A stretch of DNA of 40,515 nucleotides from CAZBPZ01 sp964493955 (GTDB taxonomy: Bacteria > Chloroflexota > Dehalococcoidia > Dehalococcoidales > Fen-1064). The position numbers and the translations under genes were made by a program. This document shows, one piece after another, positions 24,413-30,375 of this stretch. Under the pieces are notes generated by a model. That model ran no database searches. It was not told where the DNA came from and saw only the letters and a list, made by a program, of their open reading frames with translations. The DNA is taken from contig CAZBPZ010000005.1 in the NCBI GenBank assembly GCA_964493955.1, forward strand, positions 1-40,515, given 5' to 3'. Position 1 is the stretch's first letter; every line of letters starts with the position of its first letter.

Positions 24413-25425
24413 GATGACCTTCCCGGTGCAAAGTCAGCCGCCATCTGCTCCAGGATGCGGCGGACGTCAGCCGGCGTGACGTCACGGGGGTTGTTGGCCA
24501 GGTGGCGCGTATCGGTCATGACCTCATCGGTCATGGCCGCGATGTCCCAGTCCGGCTCCCAGACCGCCCCGGCCAGCTGGAGGACACGCTTCAGCGGGGC
24601 GGCGAAAGCAGGGTCGGCCCCGTTGAACTCCAGCACGTACGGCAGGGCCATGGCCACCGCCCGGCCGTGGGGGACACGCCGGTTGGAGAGCGGATAAGAG
24701 AGGGCGTGGCCCAGGGTGGTACCCGAGTTGGCGAAGGCCATGCCCGCCATGAGGCTGCCCAGTGCCATCCGGGCACGCGCCGCCATGTCACCACCGATAG
24801 CTGCCTCCAGGCTCTGGCGCATCATCTCGTAGGCCTGCCAGGCAAGGGCGCGGACAACCGGGTTGCTTCTCCTTGACCCATGGCATTCAACGGCGTGAGC
24901 AATGGCGTCGGCCCCGGAGAAGGCCACCAGGGCCGGGGGCATGGTGCGGCTCAGCTCCGGGTCAACGATGGCCACATCCGGCGTGAGGGACTCGTCCACG
25001 AAGGCCCGCTTCTTACCCTCAACCTTGAGGACAGACTCGTGGGTGACCTCGCTACCGCTGCCGGAGGTGGTGGGCAGCATGATACGCCGCAGTCCCAGCT
25101 CGGCGGCGGCCTTCTTGGCCACGTCAAGCACGCTGCCGCCGCCGAGGCCCACCATGATATCGCAGCCATGGCCACGGGCCGCCTCGCAGCAGCGCGCCAC
25201 GTCCTCAACCGGCGGCTCAGGCTCAACCCCGCTGAAGGTGCGGCAGCCGAGACCGGCCACCTCAAGGTGGCGCGCCACCAGGGCGGCGGTACCACGACCT
25301 TCCGCCCCCGGAGTGGTCACCAGCAGCGCCAGGCTCCCCCCGAGCCGCCGGGCCTCCCGGCCGACCTCCGCCGCCGCACCCTCCCCGAAGATAATCCGGT
25401 CCGGCAGGATAAACTCAAACCGCAT
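24409..25425 (-). CDS. Iron-type alcohol dehydrogenase, probable phosphonoacetaldehyde reductase
   Basis: Predicted NAD(P)H-dependent reduction of phosphonoacetaldehyde to 2-hydroxyethylphosphonate. The 338 residues show the family order: FEFILPDRIIFGEG at 3-16, GLGGGSVLDVAKKAA at 93-107, TTSGSGSEVT, then metal ligands Asp173 and His177 in SGADAIAHAVECH, His in TLGHALSYPL and His in VPHGRAVAMALP. ATG 25425 is chosen because the family begins there; upstream frame is shadow of the decarboxylase gene. It starts one base after the stop of the beta subunit. The role is inferred from its neighbours; there is no aminotransferase for 2-aminoethylphosphonate here. Confidence 0.85.
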   Translation of the reverse strand: MRFEFILPDRIIFGEGAAAEVGREARRLGGSLALLVTTPGAEGRGTAALVARHLEVAGLGCRTFSGVEPEPPVEDVARCCEAARGHGCDIMVGLGGGSVLDVAKKAAAELGLRRIMLPTTSGSGSEVTHESVLKVEGKKRAFVDESLTPDVAIVDPELSRTMPPALVAFSGADAIAHAVECHGSRRSNPVVRALAWQAYEMMRQSLEAAIGGDMAARARMALGSLMAGMAFANSGTTLGHALSYPLSNRRVPHGRAVAMALPYVLEFNGADPAFAAPLKRVLQLAGAVWEPDWDIAAMTDEVMTDTRHLANNPRDVTPADVRRILEQMAADFAPGRSS

Positions 25426-25426
25426 G

Positions 25427-25990
25427 CTACCCGCCCCGGGCCTGGCGGCGCAGGCCGGCGGCAATCTCCTCAGGGGGGCGCGACACCCGGGGTACCCCGG
25501 GCTGACCGCCCCGCTCGACCCGGGCCAGGATGAAGGCCGGGGCCTGCGACCAGCCCGCCACCACGGCCTCCGCCAGCCCGGCCTCGTCACTCACGCGCCG
25601 GCAGAAACGGAAACCGGCCGCCCGGGCCACTTCCTCCAGCCTGATGGTGCCGGAAACGGTCTCCTGCCCGCCGGTGGTATCATGGGCCTGGTTGTCCAGG
25701 ACAACGTGCAGCAGGTTGGCGGGGGCATAGTGCCCGATGGTCGCCAGCGAGCCGAGGTTCATCAGCAGGCTGCCGTCACCATCAATAGCCACGATACGCC
25801 GCCGTGGCAGGTTGAGGGCCAGGCCGAGGGCCAGCGATGACGCCAGCCCCATGGAGCCTATCATGTAGAAGTTACGCGCCGAGTCCGCCAGGCTGAAGAG
25901 CTCGCGGCTTATCATGCCGTTGGAGGAGACGATAAGCTCTTCGCCCGTCAGCGCCTCCGTGAGCACCCTGATGGCAGCGTAGCGTTTCAT
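25427..25990 (-). CDS. ppd: Phosphonopyruvate decarboxylase, TPP-binding (beta) subunit
   Basis: C-terminal half of a thiamine-diphosphate decarboxylase encoded as a separate 187-residue chain. The TPP/Mg motif is GDGSLLMNLGSLATIGHYAP (71-90) with GDGS and Asn78, then VVLDNQAHDTTGGQ, typical of phosphonopyruvate and sulfopyruvate decarboxylases. Start ATG overlaps the alpha stop (ATGA), as expected for a subunit pair. Decarboxylation makes PEP mutase product formation irreversible. Sulfopyruvate decarboxylase (ComE-type) is the alternative, ruled less likely by the adjacent PEP mutase. Confidence 0.88.
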   Translation of the reverse strand: MKRYAAIRVLTEALTGEELIVSSNGMISRELFSLADSARNFYMIGSMGLASSLALGLALNLPRRRIVAIDGDGSLLMNLGSLATIGHYAPANLLHVVLDNQAHDTTGGQETVSGTIRLEEVARAAGFRFCRRVSDEAGLAEAVVAGWSQAPAFILARVERGGQPGVPRVSRPPEEIAAGLRRQARGG

Positions 25991-26475
25991 GTGATAACGT
26001 CCCGGCGCAGGATGATGGCGGCCGGCTTCTGGCGGGACTGCAGGCTGGCCACGGCAGCACGCAGCGCCGCCGCCGGGTCATCCGGCTCCACCACAAAGGC
26101 CGGCACGCCGATGTCCTCCAGCAGGCGAGGCGTGGCCTCACCCATGATGATATGCTCCGGGGCATCCTTGCCCTGGTAGCCCCGCCAGCTAATGACGAGC
26201 AGCAACGGAATGCGGTACGGGATATTGAGCGAGGTCAGGGGGTTGATGGCGTGGCTGAGACCCGAGTTCTGCATCAGCACCAGCGGCACCCGGCCCGCCA
26301 GGCAGGCCCCGGTGGCAATACCCAGCGCTTCGTCCTCGCGGGTGGCCGGAATGTAGCGGATGCCCTCGTGGTCGGCCAGGCAGTTGATGATACCGGTCAG
26401 GATGGAGCAGGGTACCCCCGAGGCAAAATCAAACCCTGTCTCCTGCAGCAGCTCGCAGAACCGGGCAGCGTTCAC
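25987..26475 (-). CDS. ppd: Phosphonopyruvate decarboxylase, PYR-domain (alpha) subunit
   Basis: N-terminal half of the TPP enzyme, 162 residues from GTG 26475. Visible: FCELLQETGFDFASGVPCSI (6-25), PATREDEALGIATGA with the Glu that activates TPP, LMQNSGLSHAINPLTSLNIP and LLLVISWRGYQGKDAPEHII, all as in phosphonopyruvate decarboxylase. GTG 26475 is chosen because GGAGG lies 4 bases upstream and it removes a 44-base overlap with pepM that the longer frame would need. It must pair with the beta chain to form the active site. Confidence 0.88.
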   Translation of the reverse strand: MNAARFCELLQETGFDFASGVPCSILTGIINCLADHEGIRYIPATREDEALGIATGACLAGRVPLVLMQNSGLSHAINPLTSLNIPYRIPLLLVISWRGYQGKDAPEHIIMGEATPRLLEDIGVPAFVVEPDDPAAALRAAVASLQSRQKPAAIILRRDVIT

Positions 26476-26497
26476 GACGCCTCCAGCGCGGTCACCA

Positions 26498-28174
26498 TTA
26501 CAACCCGCGCGTGATTGAGCAGGCGTAACGGTAGTTGTCAAAGGTGTGTATCTCGGTCCAGCCCCAGTTCACCTGGAACGCCTTCACGGTGTGACCCCGC
26601 CCTATCAGGTAGTTGAGGAAGTCCACCAGCCCGGCCTGGTAGATGCTGGCCGCCCTGCCAAACGGCCGGCTGGCAAACTCCTCGCTGGCACGGGCGTACT
26701 CCTCCCGGAAGAGCTTCGCCCCCCGGGCCGAAAGCAGCACAATGCCGATAAACTCGGCACTGTGTTCCGGCGAGGCCGCTTCCTCCCCGATACGCTCCAC
26801 GGTGTAAAGACGGTCAAAGCTGAGGCGGCGCTTTCCGGCCGGCATTGCCTCACGGGTAACCACCAGGTCCAGCTTCTTGTTGCGCTGCAGCGTCCTGCCA
26901 AAGGAGTTGTCCACCACCACCGTGAAGTCAGCCTCGACCGACTTGAGCTTGTCAATGAGGGTATCCTCAAAAAGGATGTCCGAGTAGATGATGAGGGTCT
27001 TGCCGTCCATCCTGTCTTCCGCCGTCATGATGGAGGTGAGGATGTGCTCCGAGTCATAGCGGGGGTTATGGACGTAGTCAACCCCTTCAACGTTGAAGGC
27101 CTCGCTGCGGTAACCGGTGACAACCGTAATATCATGGAGCTGGCAGCGGTGCAGCATCTCAACGTTACGTTGCAGCAGCGGCTTGCCGTTGATATCCAGC
27201 ATGGCCAGGGGGATGTCCTGTAAGATAGGTTCGAGCGTGGGCTGGGTGCGGGGAGCACCGGCGGCCGGGATGATGACGCTTATCTTCTCCTCGCCGGAGC
27301 GCAGGAAGACCTTCTCGCTCTCCCGCAGCTGGGCCATCCCCTGCAGGTCAAAGATGGTGCTCATCGGCACGATTTTGTCCTCGACCGTGTCAAGCCGGCC
27401 GGCCCGCTTGATTTCCGCCAGCACCTCGTCCATGGCACGCACAGCCGCCCTGAGGCCGTGGTTGGCATAGATGACCATCTTGATGCCAAGGGCGGCGGCC
27501 TCCTCCAGCGTCAGCATGGGGTAGGTGGTGGGTACAATCACCAGCGGGGCCGAAAAGTCCCACGCCCGGGCAAAGCTGGCGATTTCGTCCGGGGTGCTGG
27601 CCTTGGAGTGAATCAGAATAGCATCGGCCCCCGCCTCAACATAGGCGTGGGCACGGCGCAGGGCCTCCTCCAGCCCCCAGCCGGCAATCAGCGCCTCCAC
27701 CCGCGCGATGAGCATAAAGTCCTCGCTCTGCTGGGCGTTCTTGGCGGCCAGAATCTTGCCGACAAACTCGGCAATGGGCGCCAGCTCCTGCCGGCCGGGG
27801 ATGTAGCTGTTGAGCTTGGGGAACTTCTTGTCCTCGATGGCCACGGCGGCGATACCGGCCGCCTCGTACTTGCGCACCATGTGCATCACGTTGCTGGAGT
27901 TGCCGTAGCCGGTGTCACAATCAGCCACCACCGGAATGGAGACGGCATCATTCATGATGGAAGCCGCCTCCAGGTACTGGGTCATGGTGAGGATGTTGGC
28001 ATCGGGCAGGGCGTGGGAGGCCGATATCTCCAGGCCGCTGGCCCAGACCCCGTCAAAGCCGTTCAGCTCAACCAGCCTGGCGCCGAGGCCGTCATGGGCC
28101 CCCACGAGGCGAATGACCCCCTCCCGGCGAAAGAGGTCCCGAAGCTGCCTGGCCTTGGTCAAATGCTGCATCAT
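26498..28174 (-). CDS. pepM: Phosphoenolpyruvate mutase fused to a nucleotidyltransferase domain
   Basis: Commits carbon to phosphonate synthesis by rearranging PEP to phosphonopyruvate. In the 558 residues, 1-290 are the isocitrate-lyase-type mutase: VADCDTGYGNSSNV at 83-96 and the diagnostic EDKKFPKLNS at 114-123. Residues 297-558 are an NTP-transferase-like domain (VIIPAAGAPRTQPTL; NGKPLLQRNVEML; HNPRYDSEHILTSIM; IIYSDILFED). PEP mutase fusions to PntC-type cytidylyltransferases are known. Odd: the loop normally holding Pro-Lys reads DIPLAMLDINGKP (320-332), without the Lys, so this domain may be altered or inactive. Two ATGs (28174, 28171) and no clear Shine-Dalgarno. First gene of the operon. 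Confidence 0.93.
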   Translation of the reverse strand: MMQHLTKARQLRDLFRREGVIRLVGAHDGLGARLVELNGFDGVWASGLEISASHALPDANILTMTQYLEAASIMNDAVSIPVVADCDTGYGNSSNVMHMVRKYEAAGIAAVAIEDKKFPKLNSYIPGRQELAPIAEFVGKILAAKNAQQSEDFMLIARVEALIAGWGLEEALRRAHAYVEAGADAILIHSKASTPDEIASFARAWDFSAPLVIVPTTYPMLTLEEAAALGIKMVIYANHGLRAAVRAMDEVLAEIKRAGRLDTVEDKIVPMSTIFDLQGMAQLRESEKVFLRSGEEKISVIIPAAGAPRTQPTLEPILQDIPLAMLDINGKPLLQRNVEMLHRCQLHDITVVTGYRSEAFNVEGVDYVHNPRYDSEHILTSIMTAEDRMDGKTLIIYSDILFEDTLIDKLKSVEADFTVVVDNSFGRTLQRNKKLDLVVTREAMPAGKRRLSFDRLYTVERIGEEAASPEHSAEFIGIVLLSARGAKLFREEYARASEEFASRPFGRAASIYQAGLVDFLNYLIGRGHTVKAFQVNWGWTEIHTFDNYRYACSITRGL

Positions 28175-28230
28175 CTGAAAGAGTGAGCCCCCAGCCTACC
28201 GCCAGTGTAGCGGAACACCACCCCACCGGC

Positions 28231-28259
28231 ATCCTACATCCTGCTGAAATCACAGTCAA
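28231..28259 (-). promoter_or_regulatory. Promoter of the phosphonate operon
   Basis: Minus strand: -35 TTGACT (28259-28254), 17-nt spacer, -10 TAGGAT (28236-28231). Start near 28224, leader about 50 nt with no visible Shine-Dalgarno before the ATG pair. Confidence 0.7.
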
Positions 28260-28304
28260 GCAACGGTACCACCCCGGCAGCCCGGCCACGGGCGCACCGG
28301 CCCG

Positions 28305-29141
28305 CTACGGGACGACCTTCACCCAGAGCCGCAGCGGCCCCAGGTAGGCACCCGGCTGCCCGTCACGGTAGAGCAGGAACTCCACCTTGCGGCGGTCGCC
28401 TGGTTGCGCCGCCGTAAAGCTCAGAGCCCTCTCCAGCTTCTCGTCCGGTTCCAGCGTCACCGGCCCGAACTCGTTGCTGACAGCATCGTCAACCGTTACC
28501 ACCACCCGGTAGCTGGCTACCTCCTGCTCACGGTTGATAATGCCAACCGTTACCTCGGTCGGCTGCCCCACCCTGGCAACAGCGGGGTAATCGGCCACCT
28601 TGCCATCGGCCCCCAGGATGTAGAACTCGGTGAAGCTCTCGCTGGCCCGGGGGCTGGCCACGGCGTAACCGATGGCCCCCAGCGTCCCCGCCACCGCCAG
28701 TGCCAGCAGCACCACCAGCGCCCTGTCCCAGGCGCTACCACTCCACCGCGGCCAGCCGCCGGGAGTGAGCCGGAAGCTCTCCCCGGCCGGCAGTCGCCCC
28801 CGCCTCACCCAGGCCACCACGCACAGGCCCACCACCAGCAGCCCCAGCACCGTCACCGACGAGACGGCCGTCAGCCCCCAGGGCGTGAAGTTGAGCACCA
28901 CGCCCACAATCGGTACCACGGCCAGGCTCAGGCCCAGGCTCAGCGCCAGGCGCGGCACACCCTCCAGACCGTCACGGCGGGGGTAAAGGGCGGCGGTCAG
29001 GGCATACCCGGGGAAAAAAAGTGCCGCCGGGATACCCAGCACGGCCCGGATAACGCTGTCCGGCGCCACCGCCAGGACTATGCCGAGCAAAACAACAAGC
29101 AGGATGACGACGAGCAGGTCCTTCTCCAGTCTGGCTGTCAA
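28305..29141 (-). CDS. DUF1616 family membrane protein
   Basis: 278 residues. Four N-terminal hydrophobic segments (about 8-30, 34-50, 62-84, 90-110; the second contains PAALFFPGYALTAAL, typical of DUF1616), a charged loop, a fifth membrane helix (RALVVLLALAVAGTLGAIGY), then a C-terminal extracytoplasmic beta domain (FTEFYILGADGKVADYPAVA and TVGIINREQEVASYRVVVTV). Function unknown; members are common in archaea and Chloroflexi and often lie near surface glycan genes. TTG 29141 has AGAGG upstream. It is separated from pepM by 130 bases and has its own promoter. Confidence 0.82.
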   Translation of the reverse strand: MTARLEKDLLVVILLVVLLGIVLAVAPDSVIRAVLGIPAALFFPGYALTAALYPRRDGLEGVPRLALSLGLSLAVVPIVGVVLNFTPWGLTAVSSVTVLGLLVVGLCVVAWVRRGRLPAGESFRLTPGGWPRWSGSAWDRALVVLLALAVAGTLGAIGYAVASPRASESFTEFYILGADGKVADYPAVARVGQPTEVTVGIINREQEVASYRVVVTVDDAVSNEFGPVTLEPDEKLERALSFTAAQPGDRRKVEFLLYRDGQPGAYLGPLRLWVKVVP

Positions 29142-29200
29142 CCCGCCTCTCTCTCCTGGCCAAAATCAGGTGAAATAACCGTTGCCCGAGGGGCGCTGCT

Positions 29201-29230
29201 ATTGTGCGGCCAAACCCGCCGGAGAGTCAA
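29201..29230 (-). promoter_or_regulatory. Promoter of the DUF1616 gene
   Basis: Minus strand: -35 TTGACT (29230-29225), 18-nt spacer, -10 CACAAT (29206-29201). Confidence 0.5.
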
Positions 29231-29274
29231 GTCCGCCCGGCCGGGCCCCGCCAGCAAGGTATTGCCAGATGCTG

Positions 29275-29280
29275 TATAAT
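29275..29280 (+). promoter_or_regulatory. -10 element of the zinc-ribbon gene
   Basis: Perfect TATAAT. The -35 region (about 29252-29257) is poor, so activation or an alternative -35 is possible. It predicts a leader of about 115 nt. Confidence 0.5.
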
Positions 29281-29356
29281 GGTTGTAGGTCAAAGTAGTA
29301 GGTTGTTTCAATCCGGCTCCCCATACCAGTCTATCCCCGCTCCCATGCCCAGTGGT

Positions 29357-29402
29357 TGGATGACCGAGACTCTACCGAGTATTAAAGAGAGGAGGTCATC
29401 CA
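29357..29402 (+). promoter_or_regulatory. Leader hairpin occluding the ribosome binding site
   Basis: TGGATGACC (29357-29365) is the exact complement of GGTCATCCA (29394-29402), which runs from the last bases of the Shine-Dalgarno GAGGAGGT to the base before the GTG start. The 28-nt loop contains a 4-bp inner hairpin (ACTC TACC GAGT, 29369-29380). Confidence 0.7.
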
Positions 29403-29863
29403 GTGGTCTACAGGGACAGAACACTTACCTGCTCCGACTGCGGCGCTGAGTTTACTTTCAGCGCCGACGAGCAGGAGTACTTCGCCAGCAAGGGCTTCAC
29501 CAACGACCCCAAGCGCTGTCTCGCCTGCCGGCAGGCCCGAAAGGCCAACCGCGGCTACGGCGACAGCTACGGCTCCCGGCCCCGGCGGCAGATGTACCCG
29601 GCTGTCTGTGCCCAGTGCGGCAAGGACACCGAGGTCCCCTTCCAGCCGCGCGGCGACAGGCCCGTCTACTGCAGCGACTGCTTCAGCCGCATCAANNNNN
29701 NNNNNNNNNNNNNNNNNNNNNNNNNNNNNNNNNNNNNNNNNNNNNNNNNNNNNNNNNNNNNNNNNNNNNNNNNNNNNNNNNNNNNNNNNNNNNNNTCCAG
29801 CCGCGCGGCGACAGGCCCGTCTACTGCAGCGACTGCTTCAGCCGCATCAATAACACCCGCTAG
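29403..29863 (+). CDS. Two-knuckle zinc-ribbon protein (zf-trcl type), interrupted by assembly gap
   Basis: Start GTG 29403 follows GGAGGT by 6 bases. Two CxxC pairs per ribbon: Cys10/Cys13 and Cys39/Cys42, then Cys69/Cys72 and Cys90/Cys93, with FTFSADEQEYFASKGFTNDP and FQPRGDRPVYCSDCF, as in small zinc-ribbon proteins common in Chloroflexota; function unknown, nucleic-acid binding is likely. A run of 100 Ns splits the gene, and the same 55 bases occur on both sides. If the gap and one copy are removed, the frame closes exactly: 101 residues ending SRINNTR and TAG at 29861-29863. As assembled, the frame is shifted after the gap. Confidence 0.8.
29641..29695 (+). repeat. 55-base exact repeat, left copy (gap edge)
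   Basis: Identical to 29796-29850. Ends exactly where the N-run begins. Confidence 0.95.
29696..29795. other. Assembly gap of exactly 100 N
   Basis: Placeholder-length N-run between two copies of one 55-mer; probably joins two contigs that in fact overlap. Confidence 0.95.
29796..29850 (+). repeat. 55-base exact repeat, right copy (gap edge)
   Basis: Identical to 29641-29695. Begins exactly where the N-run ends. Confidence 0.95.
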
Positions 29864-29886
29864 CAGCCGCAGCATACTGCAGAACA

Positions 29887-29918
29887 GGCCGCACCCCGGA
29901 AACCGGGGTGCGGCCTTT
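29887..29918 (+). terminator. Rho-independent terminator of the zinc-ribbon gene
   Basis: Perfect 13-bp stem GGCCGCACCCCGG / CCGGGGTGCGGCC with loop AAA (29887-29915), followed by TTTCGTT. Confidence 0.85.
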
Positions 29919-30015
29919 CGTTCCGAAGTGGTATTTTTGACACCTCTTCCGGGGTGAAGCCATACGTGAGGAGTATGAGGTGCGGCCTTTCGTTCCGAAG
30001 GGGTACTTTTGACAC
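29907..30015 (+). repeat. Two 37-bp direct repeats, 72 bases apart
   Basis: 29907-29943 and 29979-30015 match at 35 of 37 positions (GGTGCGGCCTTTCGTTCCGA, then AAG, GGTA and TTTTGACAC). Each copy carries the 3' arm of the terminator and a -35 TTGACA. CACCTC (29941-29946) is complementary to GAGGTG (29977-29982) between them. Confidence 0.85.
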
Positions 30016-30037
30016 TGCCCCCTTTTTGCTCTAGAAT
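30009..30037 (+). promoter_or_regulatory. Promoter of padR-MFS
   Basis: Perfect -35 TTGACA (30009-30014), 17-nt spacer, -10 TAGAAT (30032-30037). Start near 30044, 20 bases before the PadR ATG. Confidence 0.8.
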
Positions 30038-30052
30038 ATCGCATCACGATAT
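30036..30052. promoter_or_regulatory. Dyad over -10/start: PadR operator candidate
   Basis: ATATCG CATCA CGATAT, a perfect 6-bp inverted repeat that overlaps the end of the -10 and the predicted transcription start. Confidence 0.6.
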
Positions 30053-30063
30053 CGGCAGGCGTT

Positions 30064-30375
30064 ATGAGCATCGAGAGGGAGTTCTTTCCCGGTTTCATCA
30101 AGACCCACGTCCTCTACCACGCCTCCCGGGGAGAAATCTTCGGGGCCGAGATGGCGGCCGAGCTCGCCCGCCACGGGTACAACATCAGCCCCGGGACGCT
30201 TTACCCCACCCTGCACCGCCTGGAAAGAGCCGGCTACCTGAAAGGCCGGAAGGCGGTGGTGAACGGGCGGGCCCGCATCTACTACCGCGCCACCCCCGAG
30301 GGGCTCCGGGTGCTTGAGGAATCGCGCCGCCGCCTCCGCGAGCTGGTGAGCGAGGTCCTGGAGGAGGACGCTTGA
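30064..30375 (+). CDS. PadR family transcriptional regulator
   Basis: 103 residues, the short PadR type. Winged helix: FIKTHVLYHASRGEIFGAEM (11-30), then NISPGTLYPTLHRLERAGYL (40-59), the recognition helix signature, wing GRARIYYRATPEG, and a C-terminal dimerisation helix. It normally represses an adjacent efflux gene until a ligand binds. It overlaps the following MFS gene by TTGA, and a dyad operator candidate sits on its own promoter. Confidence 0.93.
   Translation: MSIEREFFPGFIKTHVLYHASRGEIFGAEMAAELARHGYNISPGTLYPTLHRLERAGYLKGRKAVVNGRARIYYRATPEGLRVLEESRRRLRELVSEVLEEDA

Noticed and set aside
25427..26475. Sulfopyruvate decarboxylase (coenzyme M pathway).
   Set aside because: The operon has a clear PEP mutase and no coenzyme M genes; phosphonopyruvate is the likely substrate, although the split layout is noted as a finding.
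29615..29863. Tandemly repeated zinc-ribbon domain across the N gap.
   Set aside because: The two copies are identical at all 55 bases and end exactly at the N-run, which points to an assembly overlap and not to a repeated domain; diverged protein repeats would not be identical.
29907..30015. Possible CRISPR-like repeat pair.
   Set aside because: Only two copies, with terminator and promoter elements inside; no array and no cas genes.
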